A stretch of 64,000 nt of DNA, taken from contig NZ_OY759719.1 of NCBI RefSeq assembly GCF_963662555.1, positions 1,756,985 through 1,820,984 of the forward strand, given 5' to 3'. Shown one piece after another: positions 29,629 through 37,345 of the stretch. How positions within the stretch are numbered: position 1 is the stretch's first letter; every line of letters starts with the position of its first letter. The stretch is from Thiomicrorhabdus sp. (GTDB lineage: Bacteria; Pseudomonadota; Gammaproteobacteria; Thiomicrospirales; Thiomicrospiraceae). The position numbers were made by a program, and so were the translations under genes. Under the pieces are notes generated by a model. The model was not told where the DNA came from. It saw only the letters and a list, made by a program, of their open reading frames with translations, and did no database searches.

Positions 29629-30480
29629 ATGTACAAAATACAAAAACATTCCCTATACAAAGCCACAACAAAATTAAGCACTATTTGGTTTACATTAACC
29701 CTAACATTAACATCAGCTTTAGCCTCTTTTAATCTGCAAGCGGCTGGCACTTTTAACGCAAAAACCTGTGATAAGGTATTCACAGAAACAAAAGCAAATC
29801 AAGCTTGCCATTTAGCTTTAAAAGGTGACCCAAAAGCCAGTTACAGTATGGCTAGAATCTTTGGTGATGCAAAAAATAGCGCCATTATGAATATGGATTA
29901 CGCCTATTTTTGGCACCTAAAACTTGCACGCCAAATACTTAAACAAAACCTCACTGAACCAGCATACATCGATATCTTATATAATGCTGGAGTGCTATAT
30001 AACGATGGATTAGGAACGCCAAAAAATTTTAAAAAAGCGTTTTACTGGTTTAAACAAGCTGCCTCCCGCGGTCATGCCTTAGCAATGGTTCGTCTGGTAT
30101 TGGCATACCAAAATGGACAAGGTACCTCAAAAGATGAAACTAAAGCTTTAGAATGGCTTCAAAAAGCGGTCAATCTAAACAATCCAGAAGCTCAAGTTTT
30201 AATGGCAAAAAAAGTCATGCAAGGTTCGGATAAAAAAACAGAGTTGGATAAAGGTATAAAGCTTTTAAAATCGGCGGCCAAGCAAAACTCAGCACAAGCC
30301 AACTTTATTTTAGGAAACTATTACTTAAGACCACAAAACGGTCAACAACCACCTCAATTAAATCAAGCCAAAAACTATTATGGTAATAGCTGTAAATTAA
30401 ACCTTTTAATAGGTTGCAAACGTTACTATGATTTAGATAACTTAGCCCAAAAACCAACTACGCCCTTTCCTCAAAAATAA
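29629..30480 (+). CDS. Exported Sel1-repeat (TPR-like) protein
   Basis: A 283-residue protein with an N-terminal signal-type hydrophobic segment (about 16-39, ending LQAA). Sel1-like repeats occupy about 95-235, with YNAGVLYNDGLGTPKNFKKAFYWFKQAASRGHALA followed by a second repeat with LAYQNGQGTSKDETKALEWLQKA. Such solenoids mediate protein contacts. Four cysteines near both ends of the mature part could form disulfides in the periplasm. The target is unknown; neighbours give no hint. Confidence 0.8.
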   Translation: MYKIQKHSLYKATTKLSTIWFTLTLTLTSALASFNLQAAGTFNAKTCDKVFTETKANQACHLALKGDPKASYSMARIFGDAKNSAIMNMDYAYFWHLKLARQILKQNLTEPAYIDILYNAGVLYNDGLGTPKNFKKAFYWFKQAASRGHALAMVRLVLAYQNGQGTSKDETKALEWLQKAVNLNNPEAQVLMAKKVMQGSDKKTELDKGIKLLKSAAKQNSAQANFILGNYYLRPQNGQQPPQLNQAKNYYGNSCKLNLLIGCKRYYDLDNLAQKPTTPFPQK

Positions 30481-30679
30481 CCACAAGACAAAGTGAATCA
30501 ACTTAATAAAATAAACTATATTAGCCAACAACTGCTTATAAATTGGTTATAAGCAGTTTATTTGTATTCACTTTACTAAACACTTTACTAAAAACATGAC
30601 TTTAACGTTGTAACTCAGTAAAATCACAGCTCTTAAAACACTGTACCCCAATTACAACAAACAATAAGTTGGCAAAAAT

Positions 30680-31201
30680 ATGTTTAAAATTGAAGAGATT
30701 GATCCGGTTTTTTATCGTAAACAAACCCGCAAAGCCACATTAATCGTTATGGCAATTTTTATTGTTATTGGTTTTGGTTCTGCGTCTTTAGCACTTCACT
30801 GGTTTGGCGAACATTCAAATAACCATTTGGTACTCAATTTAATAGGTGCCTTTGTTGGGCTATTGATCACAGCGGCGATTGTTAAAGTGTATTTTGCAGA
30901 TAAAGAATGGATGAAAGAAGCCATTTACGCCTGGCGTTTAAAGCGTAACTTAATGTATGTAACTAACTCATTGGCAAACATTCAGAAAGCGGTTGAACAA
31001 GGCGATGAACAAGCGATGAAAATTTTACGTTTTTATCACTTAGGTTTAGAACAAATGCATAAACTGGATGATAACAATCAAGCACTATTGGATTTGCTGT
31101 TAGAAAAGAAAACGCTAGAAAACAAGATGAATGAAAAAGGGATTAGTTTAGACCAAACTGAATTTGATTTTGAATGGACGGAAGAATATAAAAACCACTA
31201 G
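30680..31201 (+). CDS. DUF3087-like membrane protein
   Basis: A 173-residue protein beginning MFKIEEIDPVFYRKQTRKATLIV, with two membrane helices (about 20-42 and 50-70). A cytoplasmic helical domain follows with the block RLKRNLMYVTNSLANIQKAVEQGDEQAMKILRFYHLGL. The pattern matches, from memory, the DUF3087 family of gammaproteobacteria. Function unknown. It stands alone between the Sel1-repeat gene and the convergent nitrate gene cluster. Confidence 0.65.
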   Translation: MFKIEEIDPVFYRKQTRKATLIVMAIFIVIGFGSASLALHWFGEHSNNHLVLNLIGAFVGLLITAAIVKVYFADKEWMKEAIYAWRLKRNLMYVTNSLANIQKAVEQGDEQAMKILRFYHLGLEQMHKLDDNNQALLDLLLEKKTLENKMNEKGISLDQTEFDFEWTEEYKNH

Positions 31202-31309
31202 CCACTAATCGTTAATTAAATACTCCTCTTTTACTCATTCTAATGATCTATTTTGGCTTTAGTTAAACTAAAGCCATCGTCAAACTAGCCTCACATATCT
31301 GCTAACAAG

Positions 31310-32359
31310 TTAGACATTAAAACGATTTTCCCAAAGTTTTTCGGCCTGAGAATTGGCCTCATCAAAAGTTAAATTTTCAAATGCCATCAAAGCCATAGCC
31401 GTTGTTTGTAATATAGTTTGCAGGCCGTATTCATTTTGAGTTTTACCGTGCCACAGGTCTATTAAAACATCAATGTCTAAACATTTTTCTGTTGGATCTG
31501 AAGCCGCATAAGTTTTGGGCAAAAAATATGACCAGGCCTGGTGTTTTGTAATTTGCTTACCCTCTTCATTACTCTCTTTCCAGGTTTCAACGGCTTTTAT
31601 TTCACTTTTTTTATCAGGCCTGGCTTCAGCTTCTCCTCCATCACCACAAAACGCAATTGTCATTTGATCATCTAACAAGCAGGCAGTTTCTTGATGAATA
31701 TCGTCATAGCCTTTATGAAACACGCCATGCACGCTCAATTTAGCGTTAAAAGGATTTAGCATTCTCGATAAAGAATGAATCGGAGATCTTAACCCTAACT
31801 CGTCACGCGTGTTCATTAAGTCTCTTATTTGTGGTGCAAAACGCTCCAAAGCAAGATAAGAAACACCAAAGTTTTCTATATTTTGTTTTGCATCTTCTAA
31901 TGAACTCGCCATAGGCCAACCTAATGCCTCAACGACAGGTTGTGTGTACAAACGAATGGATTCATTACCTATAACACCATGTAAAAATATCTTATAGCCT
32001 TTTGTTTTTAAAAGGTTTAATGCCAAAACAAACCAAGGCAGCTGCCTGCGTTTACCAGCGTAACTGCCCCAATCTATATCAACTTGGCAACTAACTTTTG
32101 GTAAAGTTTCTCTAATCGCTTGTAAAAAACCAGCGGCTTCTTCGGGTGTTTCTTCACGCACCCGAATCAGCATTAAAAAAGCCCCTAGTTGCATATCTGT
32201 TACCAGGCCTGCCAAAATCATTCTCATGGCATCTCTAGCTTCTTCTTGCGTTAAACTTCTACGACGTTTTTGACCTCGCCCAATCGTCTGAATATAAAAT
32301 TGAAACGGTTTAGGGTGATTATTAACCGTGTTTTGATTCATATTGTGTTCTGTGTTCAT
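31310..32359 (-). CDS. TrpD2/YbiB-like glycosyltransferase-family protein
   Basis: A 349-residue protein of the anthranilate phosphoribosyltransferase-like fold without the full TrpD active site. It shows RSLTQEEARDAMRMILAG near the N-terminus, the GNESIRLY turn and RSPIHSLSRMLNPF, as in YbiB/TrpD2 proteins, which bind nucleic acid in E. coli. Its start overlaps the end of cysG by 4 bp (ATGA), so it is translated with the nitrate assimilation operon. Its role there is not known. Three palindrome cores lie inside it (31531-31542, 31615-31623, 32201-32211), the densest set in any gene here. Confidence 0.8.
   Translation of the reverse strand: MNTEHNMNQNTVNNHPKPFQFYIQTIGRGQKRRRSLTQEEARDAMRMILAGLVTDMQLGAFLMLIRVREETPEEAAGFLQAIRETLPKVSCQVDIDWGSYAGKRRQLPWFVLALNLLKTKGYKIFLHGVIGNESIRLYTQPVVEALGWPMASSLEDAKQNIENFGVSYLALERFAPQIRDLMNTRDELGLRSPIHSLSRMLNPFNAKLSVHGVFHKGYDDIHQETACLLDDQMTIAFCGDGGEAEARPDKKSEIKAVETWKESNEEGKQITKHQAWSYFLPKTYAASDPTEKCLDIDVLIDLWHGKTQNEYGLQTILQTTAMALMAFENLTFDEANSQAEKLWENRFNV
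31531..31542. repeat. Iterated palindrome core inside trpD2-like gene
   Basis: ACCAGGCCTGGT, 12 bp perfect, encoding Q-A-W on the minus strand. A second, shorter copy is 72 bp away at 31615-31623. Confidence 0.8.
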
Positions 32360-33747
32360 TTGAGTAATCTTTCTCGCACTTTAATCACATCGCCAATCAC
32401 TAATAATGATGGTGGTTTGATGTGATTTTCATCAATGGTTTGAGACAGTTTATCTAAAGAGGTAATGGTTACTTTTTGCTCAGGAGTTGTGCCCTTTTCA
32501 ATAATGGCAGCTGGGGTATCTGGATTCATTCCATACTTTAAAAGCCCCTCTTGGATTTTAGGTGCGTTTTTAATTCCCATATAAAATACCATTGTGTCGC
32601 CAGAATTGGCTAAACGAGCATAATCAATACCCTCTGCTCCTGCTTGCTGATGCCCAGTAATCAATGAAACCGATTGTGAAAATTCTCGGTGTGTAAGCGG
32701 AAAACCAGCATAAGCTGAACAACCAGCGGCGGCGGTTATACCAGGAACGACTTCAAATGAGATGCCATTGTTTTTTAACACCTCAGCTTCTTCTGCACCA
32801 CGCCCAAATATATAAGGATCGCCCCCTTTTAAACGCGCTACTCTTTTACCCTGTTTCGCTAAATCAACCATTAACTGACTGATATCGAGCTGCTGAACTT
32901 TGTGCCATTTGTCTTTTTTACCGACATAAATACGCTCAGCTTCTCGTCGAGCCATTTCTATAATTTCTGGTGCAACTAAACGATCGTAGAGAATAACATC
33001 GGCTTGTTGCAATAAACGCAAGCCTTTAAATGTCATAAGATCTGGATCACCTGGTCCAGCTCCAATAAGATAGACCTCTCCGATTGGAATTTCTTGTCCT
33101 GATGTTTTAACTGCATCAATTTGATTTTCAATATGCCTTTCAGCTTCTTCAATACGCCCTTGAACTGTTTTATCAATAAACGTACTGTCTAAGAGTTTTT
33201 CCCAAAAGGCTTTGCGACCATCTAAGTCTTGAATGGCATCTTTAACTTTTTGTCGATAACACCCTACTAAATCCGTTAAACGACCAAAACCAGCTGGTAT
33301 CAGAGTTTCTAATCGAGCCTTCATAACCCGAGCAAGCACAGGTGAGCGGCCACCAGTAGAAACGGCTATGGTCATAGGCGATCTATCAATAATGGCTGGC
33401 AGGATAAAATCACAATACTGAGTTTGGTCAGCGACATTAACAGGGATTTGATTCTTTTGGCAATAACGATACACCGCTTGGTTAATGTCTTCGTCATCGG
33501 TAGCTGAAATCACATATTTTGGCTTAGAAAGGTGCTCAACCAGTTCTTCAGAAAAACACCCCATTTGCCAAACAATTTTGCCATGTGATAAGTGGTGCTT
33601 CATTTCTGTTTTGAGTTCAGGAGAAACGACTGTAACAATCGCACCCGATTTAATAAACAAATCGGCTTTGCGAGCGGCAACTGCACCACCACCAATAATC
33701 AAACAGTGTTGGTCTTTAATATTGACAAATATAGGTAAGTAATCCAA
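32356..33747 (-). CDS. cysG: Siroheme synthase CysG (trifunctional)
   Basis: A 463-residue fusion. The N-terminal half (1-205) is precorrin-2 dehydrogenase/sirohydrochlorin ferrochelatase, with GGGAVAARKADLF. The C-terminal half (about 220-463) is uroporphyrinogen-III methyltransferase, with VYLIGAGPGDPDLMTFKGLRLLQ, RLKGGDPYIFGRGAEE and VPGITAAAGCSAYAGFPLTHR. It makes siroheme, the cofactor of NirB, which explains its place downstream of nasA and nirBD. Confidence 0.97.
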   Translation of the reverse strand: MDYLPIFVNIKDQHCLIIGGGAVAARKADLFIKSGAIVTVVSPELKTEMKHHLSHGKIVWQMGCFSEELVEHLSKPKYVISATDDEDINQAVYRYCQKNQIPVNVADQTQYCDFILPAIIDRSPMTIAVSTGGRSPVLARVMKARLETLIPAGFGRLTDLVGCYRQKVKDAIQDLDGRKAFWEKLLDSTFIDKTVQGRIEEAERHIENQIDAVKTSGQEIPIGEVYLIGAGPGDPDLMTFKGLRLLQQADVILYDRLVAPEIIEMARREAERIYVGKKDKWHKVQQLDISQLMVDLAKQGKRVARLKGGDPYIFGRGAEEAEVLKNNGISFEVVPGITAAAGCSAYAGFPLTHREFSQSVSLITGHQQAGAEGIDYARLANSGDTMVFYMGIKNAPKIQEGLLKYGMNPDTPAAIIEKGTTPEQKVTITSLDKLSQTIDENHIKPPSLLVIGDVIKVRERLLK

Positions 33748-33789
33748 AGGTGTTTCCTTTAAGACTGCATTAATCAGTAATCAAATGGG

Positions 33790-34077
33790 TTAATCTCTAT
33801 TACGCCAAATCTTTGATACGGCGTAATCGCTACCTAAACCGGCAACCAGTAAACAAAGAAAACCAACCCCACCAAACAAAATCACCGGTAAAAGTCCTGC
33901 CATTTGGTTAATGAGTAAAGAAAAGTACAGTCCTACTGCTGAAATAATTAAAAATAACACACCCATAACCACTAAAATTTTGCGGTGAGACGGGCTGTAG
34001 TTAAATTCTTGTTGGTTATCAGGGTCTTCAAATAGATTTAAAATGGGAGAAAAGAGTTTAGTTAAAAATTTTTTCAT
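33790..34077 (-). CDS. Small two-helix membrane protein in nitrate operon
   Basis: A 95-residue protein with an N-terminal amphipathic segment, a charged stretch (EDPDNQQEFNYSPSHRK) and two membrane helices (about 34-56 and 61-83). There are no recognised motifs or metal ligands. It lies between nasA (12 bp upstream) and cysG in the same direction, so it is cotranscribed with nitrate assimilation genes. I do not recognise a family; a role at the membrane in nitrate or nitrite handling is only a guess. Confidence 0.7.
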   Translation of the reverse strand: MKKFLTKLFSPILNLFEDPDNQQEFNYSPSHRKILVVMGVLFLIISAVGLYFSLLINQMAGLLPVILFGGVGFLCLLVAGLGSDYAVSKIWRNRD

Positions 34078-34089
34078 ATGTTTTGCGTA

Positions 34090-36786
34090 TTACCGCAGCT
34101 CCTGTGCAATGATTTCGGTTAATTCTGGTAAACATGAACCGCAATTGGTTCCTGCCTTTAACGCTAACCCAACCTCTTCTACCGTGGTGAGTTTGTTATT
34201 GTGAATTGTTTCAATAATAGTATTTAAGCCTACCCCAAAGCAAGAACAAATCGTAATGCCTTCATCTTTAGCACCAGATACCTGGCCTGCTAAAATACTT
34301 AAGCGTGTTTTGTCATCCAATTGTGACTTGGCAAACACTGTGCCCAACCAGTTTCTGGATGGAAGCTCTGTGCTTGGTGCAATAAAAATGACCGACTGTA
34401 ACTGATTATTGAGAACCTTAGCAAATCGATAACGACCAGCACTGTTATCGATGTATTCGAGTCTATCACCTTCAGAACCAATTAATGAATCAATAGTTTG
34501 TTGATTAGCTAAAAATTCTTGCTCACCAGCAATTTCGTAACGATAAAAATGCTTACCTTTAATTTTTACCCAGTATTCAATATTTTGTGTATTGATCGGT
34601 TCACGGCTTAATATAAAGCCGTGCCATTTGGCTTGGTATGGCGTTATATTAACTGGCGAATGTTTTGATTCTGGTTGTCCCGATAACGGGTCTCCCACAG
34701 GTTGAACAAGGACATCTACCCGCCCATGACTTGAATATTGAGCGGTCCAATGTATAGGTACAAAGAGGCTGCCTTTTCTTTGCCTTGTATCTAATTTTAT
34801 ACGCCCTATAAAAATACCTAAATTATTCTCAATCTTAGCCAAGTTTCCGTCAATTAAACGGTGGTTTTCTGCATCACTTGGGTGCACTAAAATATAAGGC
34901 TCATCTGTATGAGACATCAACTTTGCGGTTTTTGCTGTACGAGTCATGGTATGCCATTGATCACGCACTCGGCCTGTATTAAGAATAAAGGGGAATTCTG
35001 CTGTTGTTGGGTAAACTGGTTCTCTTGGTTCAATTTCAATAAACTGAGCTTTACCACTGGCTGTGTAAAAATGATTGTCGGCAAACATACGTTTTGTGCC
35101 ACGAGGGTTCTGTGCATTTATAGGCCATTGAAAAGGCTGTAATGCAGAATACTCGCCTTCAGTAATTTCATCGAGAAGTGAGATATCAAAATCACGTGTG
35201 CCGTTGTTCTCAAAACCTGAAAGTTTTGCATGCTCTCTAAAAATATCAACCGCTGAATGATAATCAAAAGCCGATTTAAACCCCATTTTTTGTGCCACCT
35301 GCATTAATATCCACCAATCTGGACGAGCATGCTCTGGGCCGTTCATAAATTTTCGTTGGCGAGATACAGTTCTGTCTGAATTAGTCACCGTACCATCAGT
35401 TTCCCCCCAAGTTAATGCGGGTAACAAAACATCTGCAACCTGAGTAGTATCGGTATTTTGCATGCAGTCTGAAACCACTACCATCTCACATGCTTGAAGT
35501 GCTTTTTTAACAGAATCAGCATCAGGCATCGATACCACAGGATTTGTGTTCATAATCCATATAGCTTTGATGGTGCCATCTGCCACAGCATTAAACATAT
35601 CAATCGCTTTCAAGCCGTTTTCCTGAGCCATGTTTTCGGCTTGCCAAAAGCGTGCAACACGATCAATATTTTCTGGCTTGTTAAAGTCCATATGTGCAGC
35701 AAGTTGATTTGCTAAACCGCCTACTTCTCTACCCCCCATTGCATTTGGCTGGCCTGTAATAGAAAACGGTCCCATCCCTTCTTTACCAATTCGACCCGTG
35801 GCTAAATGACAATTAATGATAGCATTGGATTTATCAACCCCAGAAGAGGATTGATTAACCCCTTGTGAGTATAGCGTTACCATTTTCTCTCTTGAAATTG
35901 CCCATTCAAAAAACTGGCTTACATCTTCAATATTAAGTTCGCATTGAGTGGCGACCTCTTCAACTGTTCCTTGACGTTTTTCTGCTTGGGCAATGGCCGC
36001 TTCAAAGCCTTCTGTATAGTTAGTGACATAGTGTTGATCAAATGCATTAGATCTAGCCAATTGAGCCAATAAACCATTAAATAAAACTGCATCACTTCCT
36101 GGTTTAAGCGGTAAATGCATATCGGCAATATCACATGTCGATGTTTTACGTGGGTCAATCACCACAATCTTCATATCAGGGCGGCTACGTTTTGCTGCCG
36201 CAATGCGTTGGTAAACAATTGGGTGAGCCCATGCTGTATTTGAACCGACTAAGATAAGCAAATCTGTTGTTTCTAAATCTTCATAGGTACATGGAACCGT
36301 ATCTGAACCAAATGCCCTTTTATATCCCACAACGGCAGAAGCCATACATAACCGAGAGTTGGTATCAATATTTGCGGTTCCCATAAAGCCTTTTATTAAC
36401 TTATTGGCAATATAGTAATCTTCGGTTAGAAACTGGCCAGAAACATAGAAAGCAACAGCATCTGACCCATGCTCTGCTATTACTTTAGAAAATTTATCTG
36501 CTACTGTTGATATTGCTTGATTCCAAGAAACGACTTCACCATTAACCTGCGGATTGAGCATACGCCCTTCAAAATCAACGGTTTCACCTGCTGAACTGCC
36601 TTTAACACAAAGCCTTCCAAAGTTAGCTGGATGGTTTTCAGAGCCAATTACTTTTACTTCAAATGATTCTAATTTAGATGCATTTTTGGTTTTTTTGGAC
36701 GATATATTCATGCCACAACCAACCCCACAATATGGGCAAGTTGTTTGAACCTTTTGGCTTGATAATGAAGTTGATTTATTAGGCAT
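34090..36786 (-). CDS. nasA: Assimilatory nitrate reductase catalytic subunit NasA
   Basis: An 898-residue cytoplasmic molybdopterin enzyme that reduces nitrate to nitrite. The [4Fe-4S] ligands are Cys17, Cys20 and Cys24 (TCPYCGVGCGM) with the fourth in GRLCVKGSS. Molybdopterin-binding blocks include GTANIDTNSRLCMASAV and GPFSITGQPNAMGGREVGG. A C-terminal BFD-type [2Fe-2S] domain is fused (ICSCFGVG ... GTNCGSCLPEL), which should receive electrons from the FAD reductase encoded upstream. The ATG at 36786 is used; the GTG two codons upstream adds only two residues. Confidence 0.96.
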   Translation of the reverse strand: MPNKSTSLSSQKVQTTCPYCGVGCGMNISSKKTKNASKLESFEVKVIGSENHPANFGRLCVKGSSAGETVDFEGRMLNPQVNGEVVSWNQAISTVADKFSKVIAEHGSDAVAFYVSGQFLTEDYYIANKLIKGFMGTANIDTNSRLCMASAVVGYKRAFGSDTVPCTYEDLETTDLLILVGSNTAWAHPIVYQRIAAAKRSRPDMKIVVIDPRKTSTCDIADMHLPLKPGSDAVLFNGLLAQLARSNAFDQHYVTNYTEGFEAAIAQAEKRQGTVEEVATQCELNIEDVSQFFEWAISREKMVTLYSQGVNQSSSGVDKSNAIINCHLATGRIGKEGMGPFSITGQPNAMGGREVGGLANQLAAHMDFNKPENIDRVARFWQAENMAQENGLKAIDMFNAVADGTIKAIWIMNTNPVVSMPDADSVKKALQACEMVVVSDCMQNTDTTQVADVLLPALTWGETDGTVTNSDRTVSRQRKFMNGPEHARPDWWILMQVAQKMGFKSAFDYHSAVDIFREHAKLSGFENNGTRDFDISLLDEITEGEYSALQPFQWPINAQNPRGTKRMFADNHFYTASGKAQFIEIEPREPVYPTTAEFPFILNTGRVRDQWHTMTRTAKTAKLMSHTDEPYILVHPSDAENHRLIDGNLAKIENNLGIFIGRIKLDTRQRKGSLFVPIHWTAQYSSHGRVDVLVQPVGDPLSGQPESKHSPVNITPYQAKWHGFILSREPINTQNIEYWVKIKGKHFYRYEIAGEQEFLANQQTIDSLIGSEGDRLEYIDNSAGRYRFAKVLNNQLQSVIFIAPSTELPSRNWLGTVFAKSQLDDKTRLSILAGQVSGAKDEGITICSCFGVGLNTIIETIHNNKLTTVEEVGLALKAGTNCGSCLPELTEIIAQELR

Positions 36787-36837
36787 ATGCACGACTTTTA
36801 AATGATTGCTTTTTAATTAAAACCTTGCGGTAATAGT

Positions 36838-36899
36838 TTTTAACTTAGGGTTTTTAACTTAGGGTTTTTAACTTAGGGTTTTTAACTTAGGGTTTTTAA
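36838..36899. repeat. Tandem 15-bp repeat after nirD
   Basis: Four copies of the unit TTTTTAACTTAGGGT in tandem, with a partial fifth copy that runs into the last codons of nirD (36901 on). The array fills the whole nirD-nasA gap apart from about 50 bp. The unit contains the telomere-like string TTAGGG, which I take as coincidence. Confidence 0.85.
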
Positions 36900-36900
36900 A

Positions 36901-37221
36901 TTAGAGTTTTACAAAAACATTCTCATTTTCAATTTTAGTTTCATAAACGGGAATTGAGATGCCTTCAATATCAAAGCACTCACCTGTTTGTAAATTGTAG
37001 TGCTGTTTTTGTAAAGGAGCGGCAACCATGAGCTTGCCGTTTATATCTCCAATCATGCCACGAGACATAACATTGGCTTTACCAATCGGGTCGTAGTTGT
37101 TTAAGGCAAATACTTGCTCATTGATATAAAAAAGTGCGATTTGTGTATCTTTCACTAAGGCGGCTACACCAGAATTTTTGACCAAATCTTTGATTGAACA
37201 GACTTTAATAAACTCACTCAT
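36901..37221 (-). CDS. nirD: Nitrite reductase small subunit NirD
   Basis: A 106-residue protein with the Rieske-like fold of NirD, the small subunit of NADH-dependent assimilatory nitrite reductase. It begins with CSIKDLVKNSGVAALVKDTQIALFY and has the NYDPIGKANVMSRGMIGDINGK block. The Cys/His ligands of true Rieske clusters are missing, as normal for NirD. The last codons merge with the start of a 15-bp tandem repeat array, so the C-terminus may have been shaped by repeat growth. Confidence 0.92.
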   Translation of the reverse strand: MSEFIKVCSIKDLVKNSGVAALVKDTQIALFYINEQVFALNNYDPIGKANVMSRGMIGDINGKLMVAAPLQKQHYNLQTGECFDIEGISIPVYETKIENENVFVKL

Positions 37222-37243
37222 TTTTTTGATTCCTTTTTCAACT

Positions 37244-37257
37244 TACCAGGCCTGGTA
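37244..37257. repeat. Iterated palindrome, nirB-nirD spacer, copy 1
   Basis: Perfect TACCAGGCCTGGTA, extended to TTACCAGGCCTGGTAA, 23 bp before nirD. A second copy lies 9 bp away. Confidence 0.85.
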
Positions 37258-37266
37258 AATTTAATT

Positions 37267-37283
37267 TTTACAGGCCTGGTAAA
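37267..37283. repeat. Iterated palindrome, nirB-nirD spacer, copy 2
   Basis: TTTACAGGCCTGGTAAA: the extended palindrome with one C missing from the left arm. The same one-base variant recurs at 54447-54460. Confidence 0.75.
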
Positions 37284-37345
37284 TCATTTATATGCTTTAA
37301 ATATGACTACAAATATGGCTCAAACGCTCTTAAATTTCTTCAAAA

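Noticed and set aside
34261..34291. Near-match CTGGCCTG to the iterated palindrome in nasA
   Set aside because: The core is TGGCCTG, not AGGCCT; it is not a member of the repeat family.
36838..36903. Telomere-like TTAGGG units
   Set aside because: The repeat unit is 15 bp and the TTAGGG is only part of it; there is no reason to link it to telomeres.
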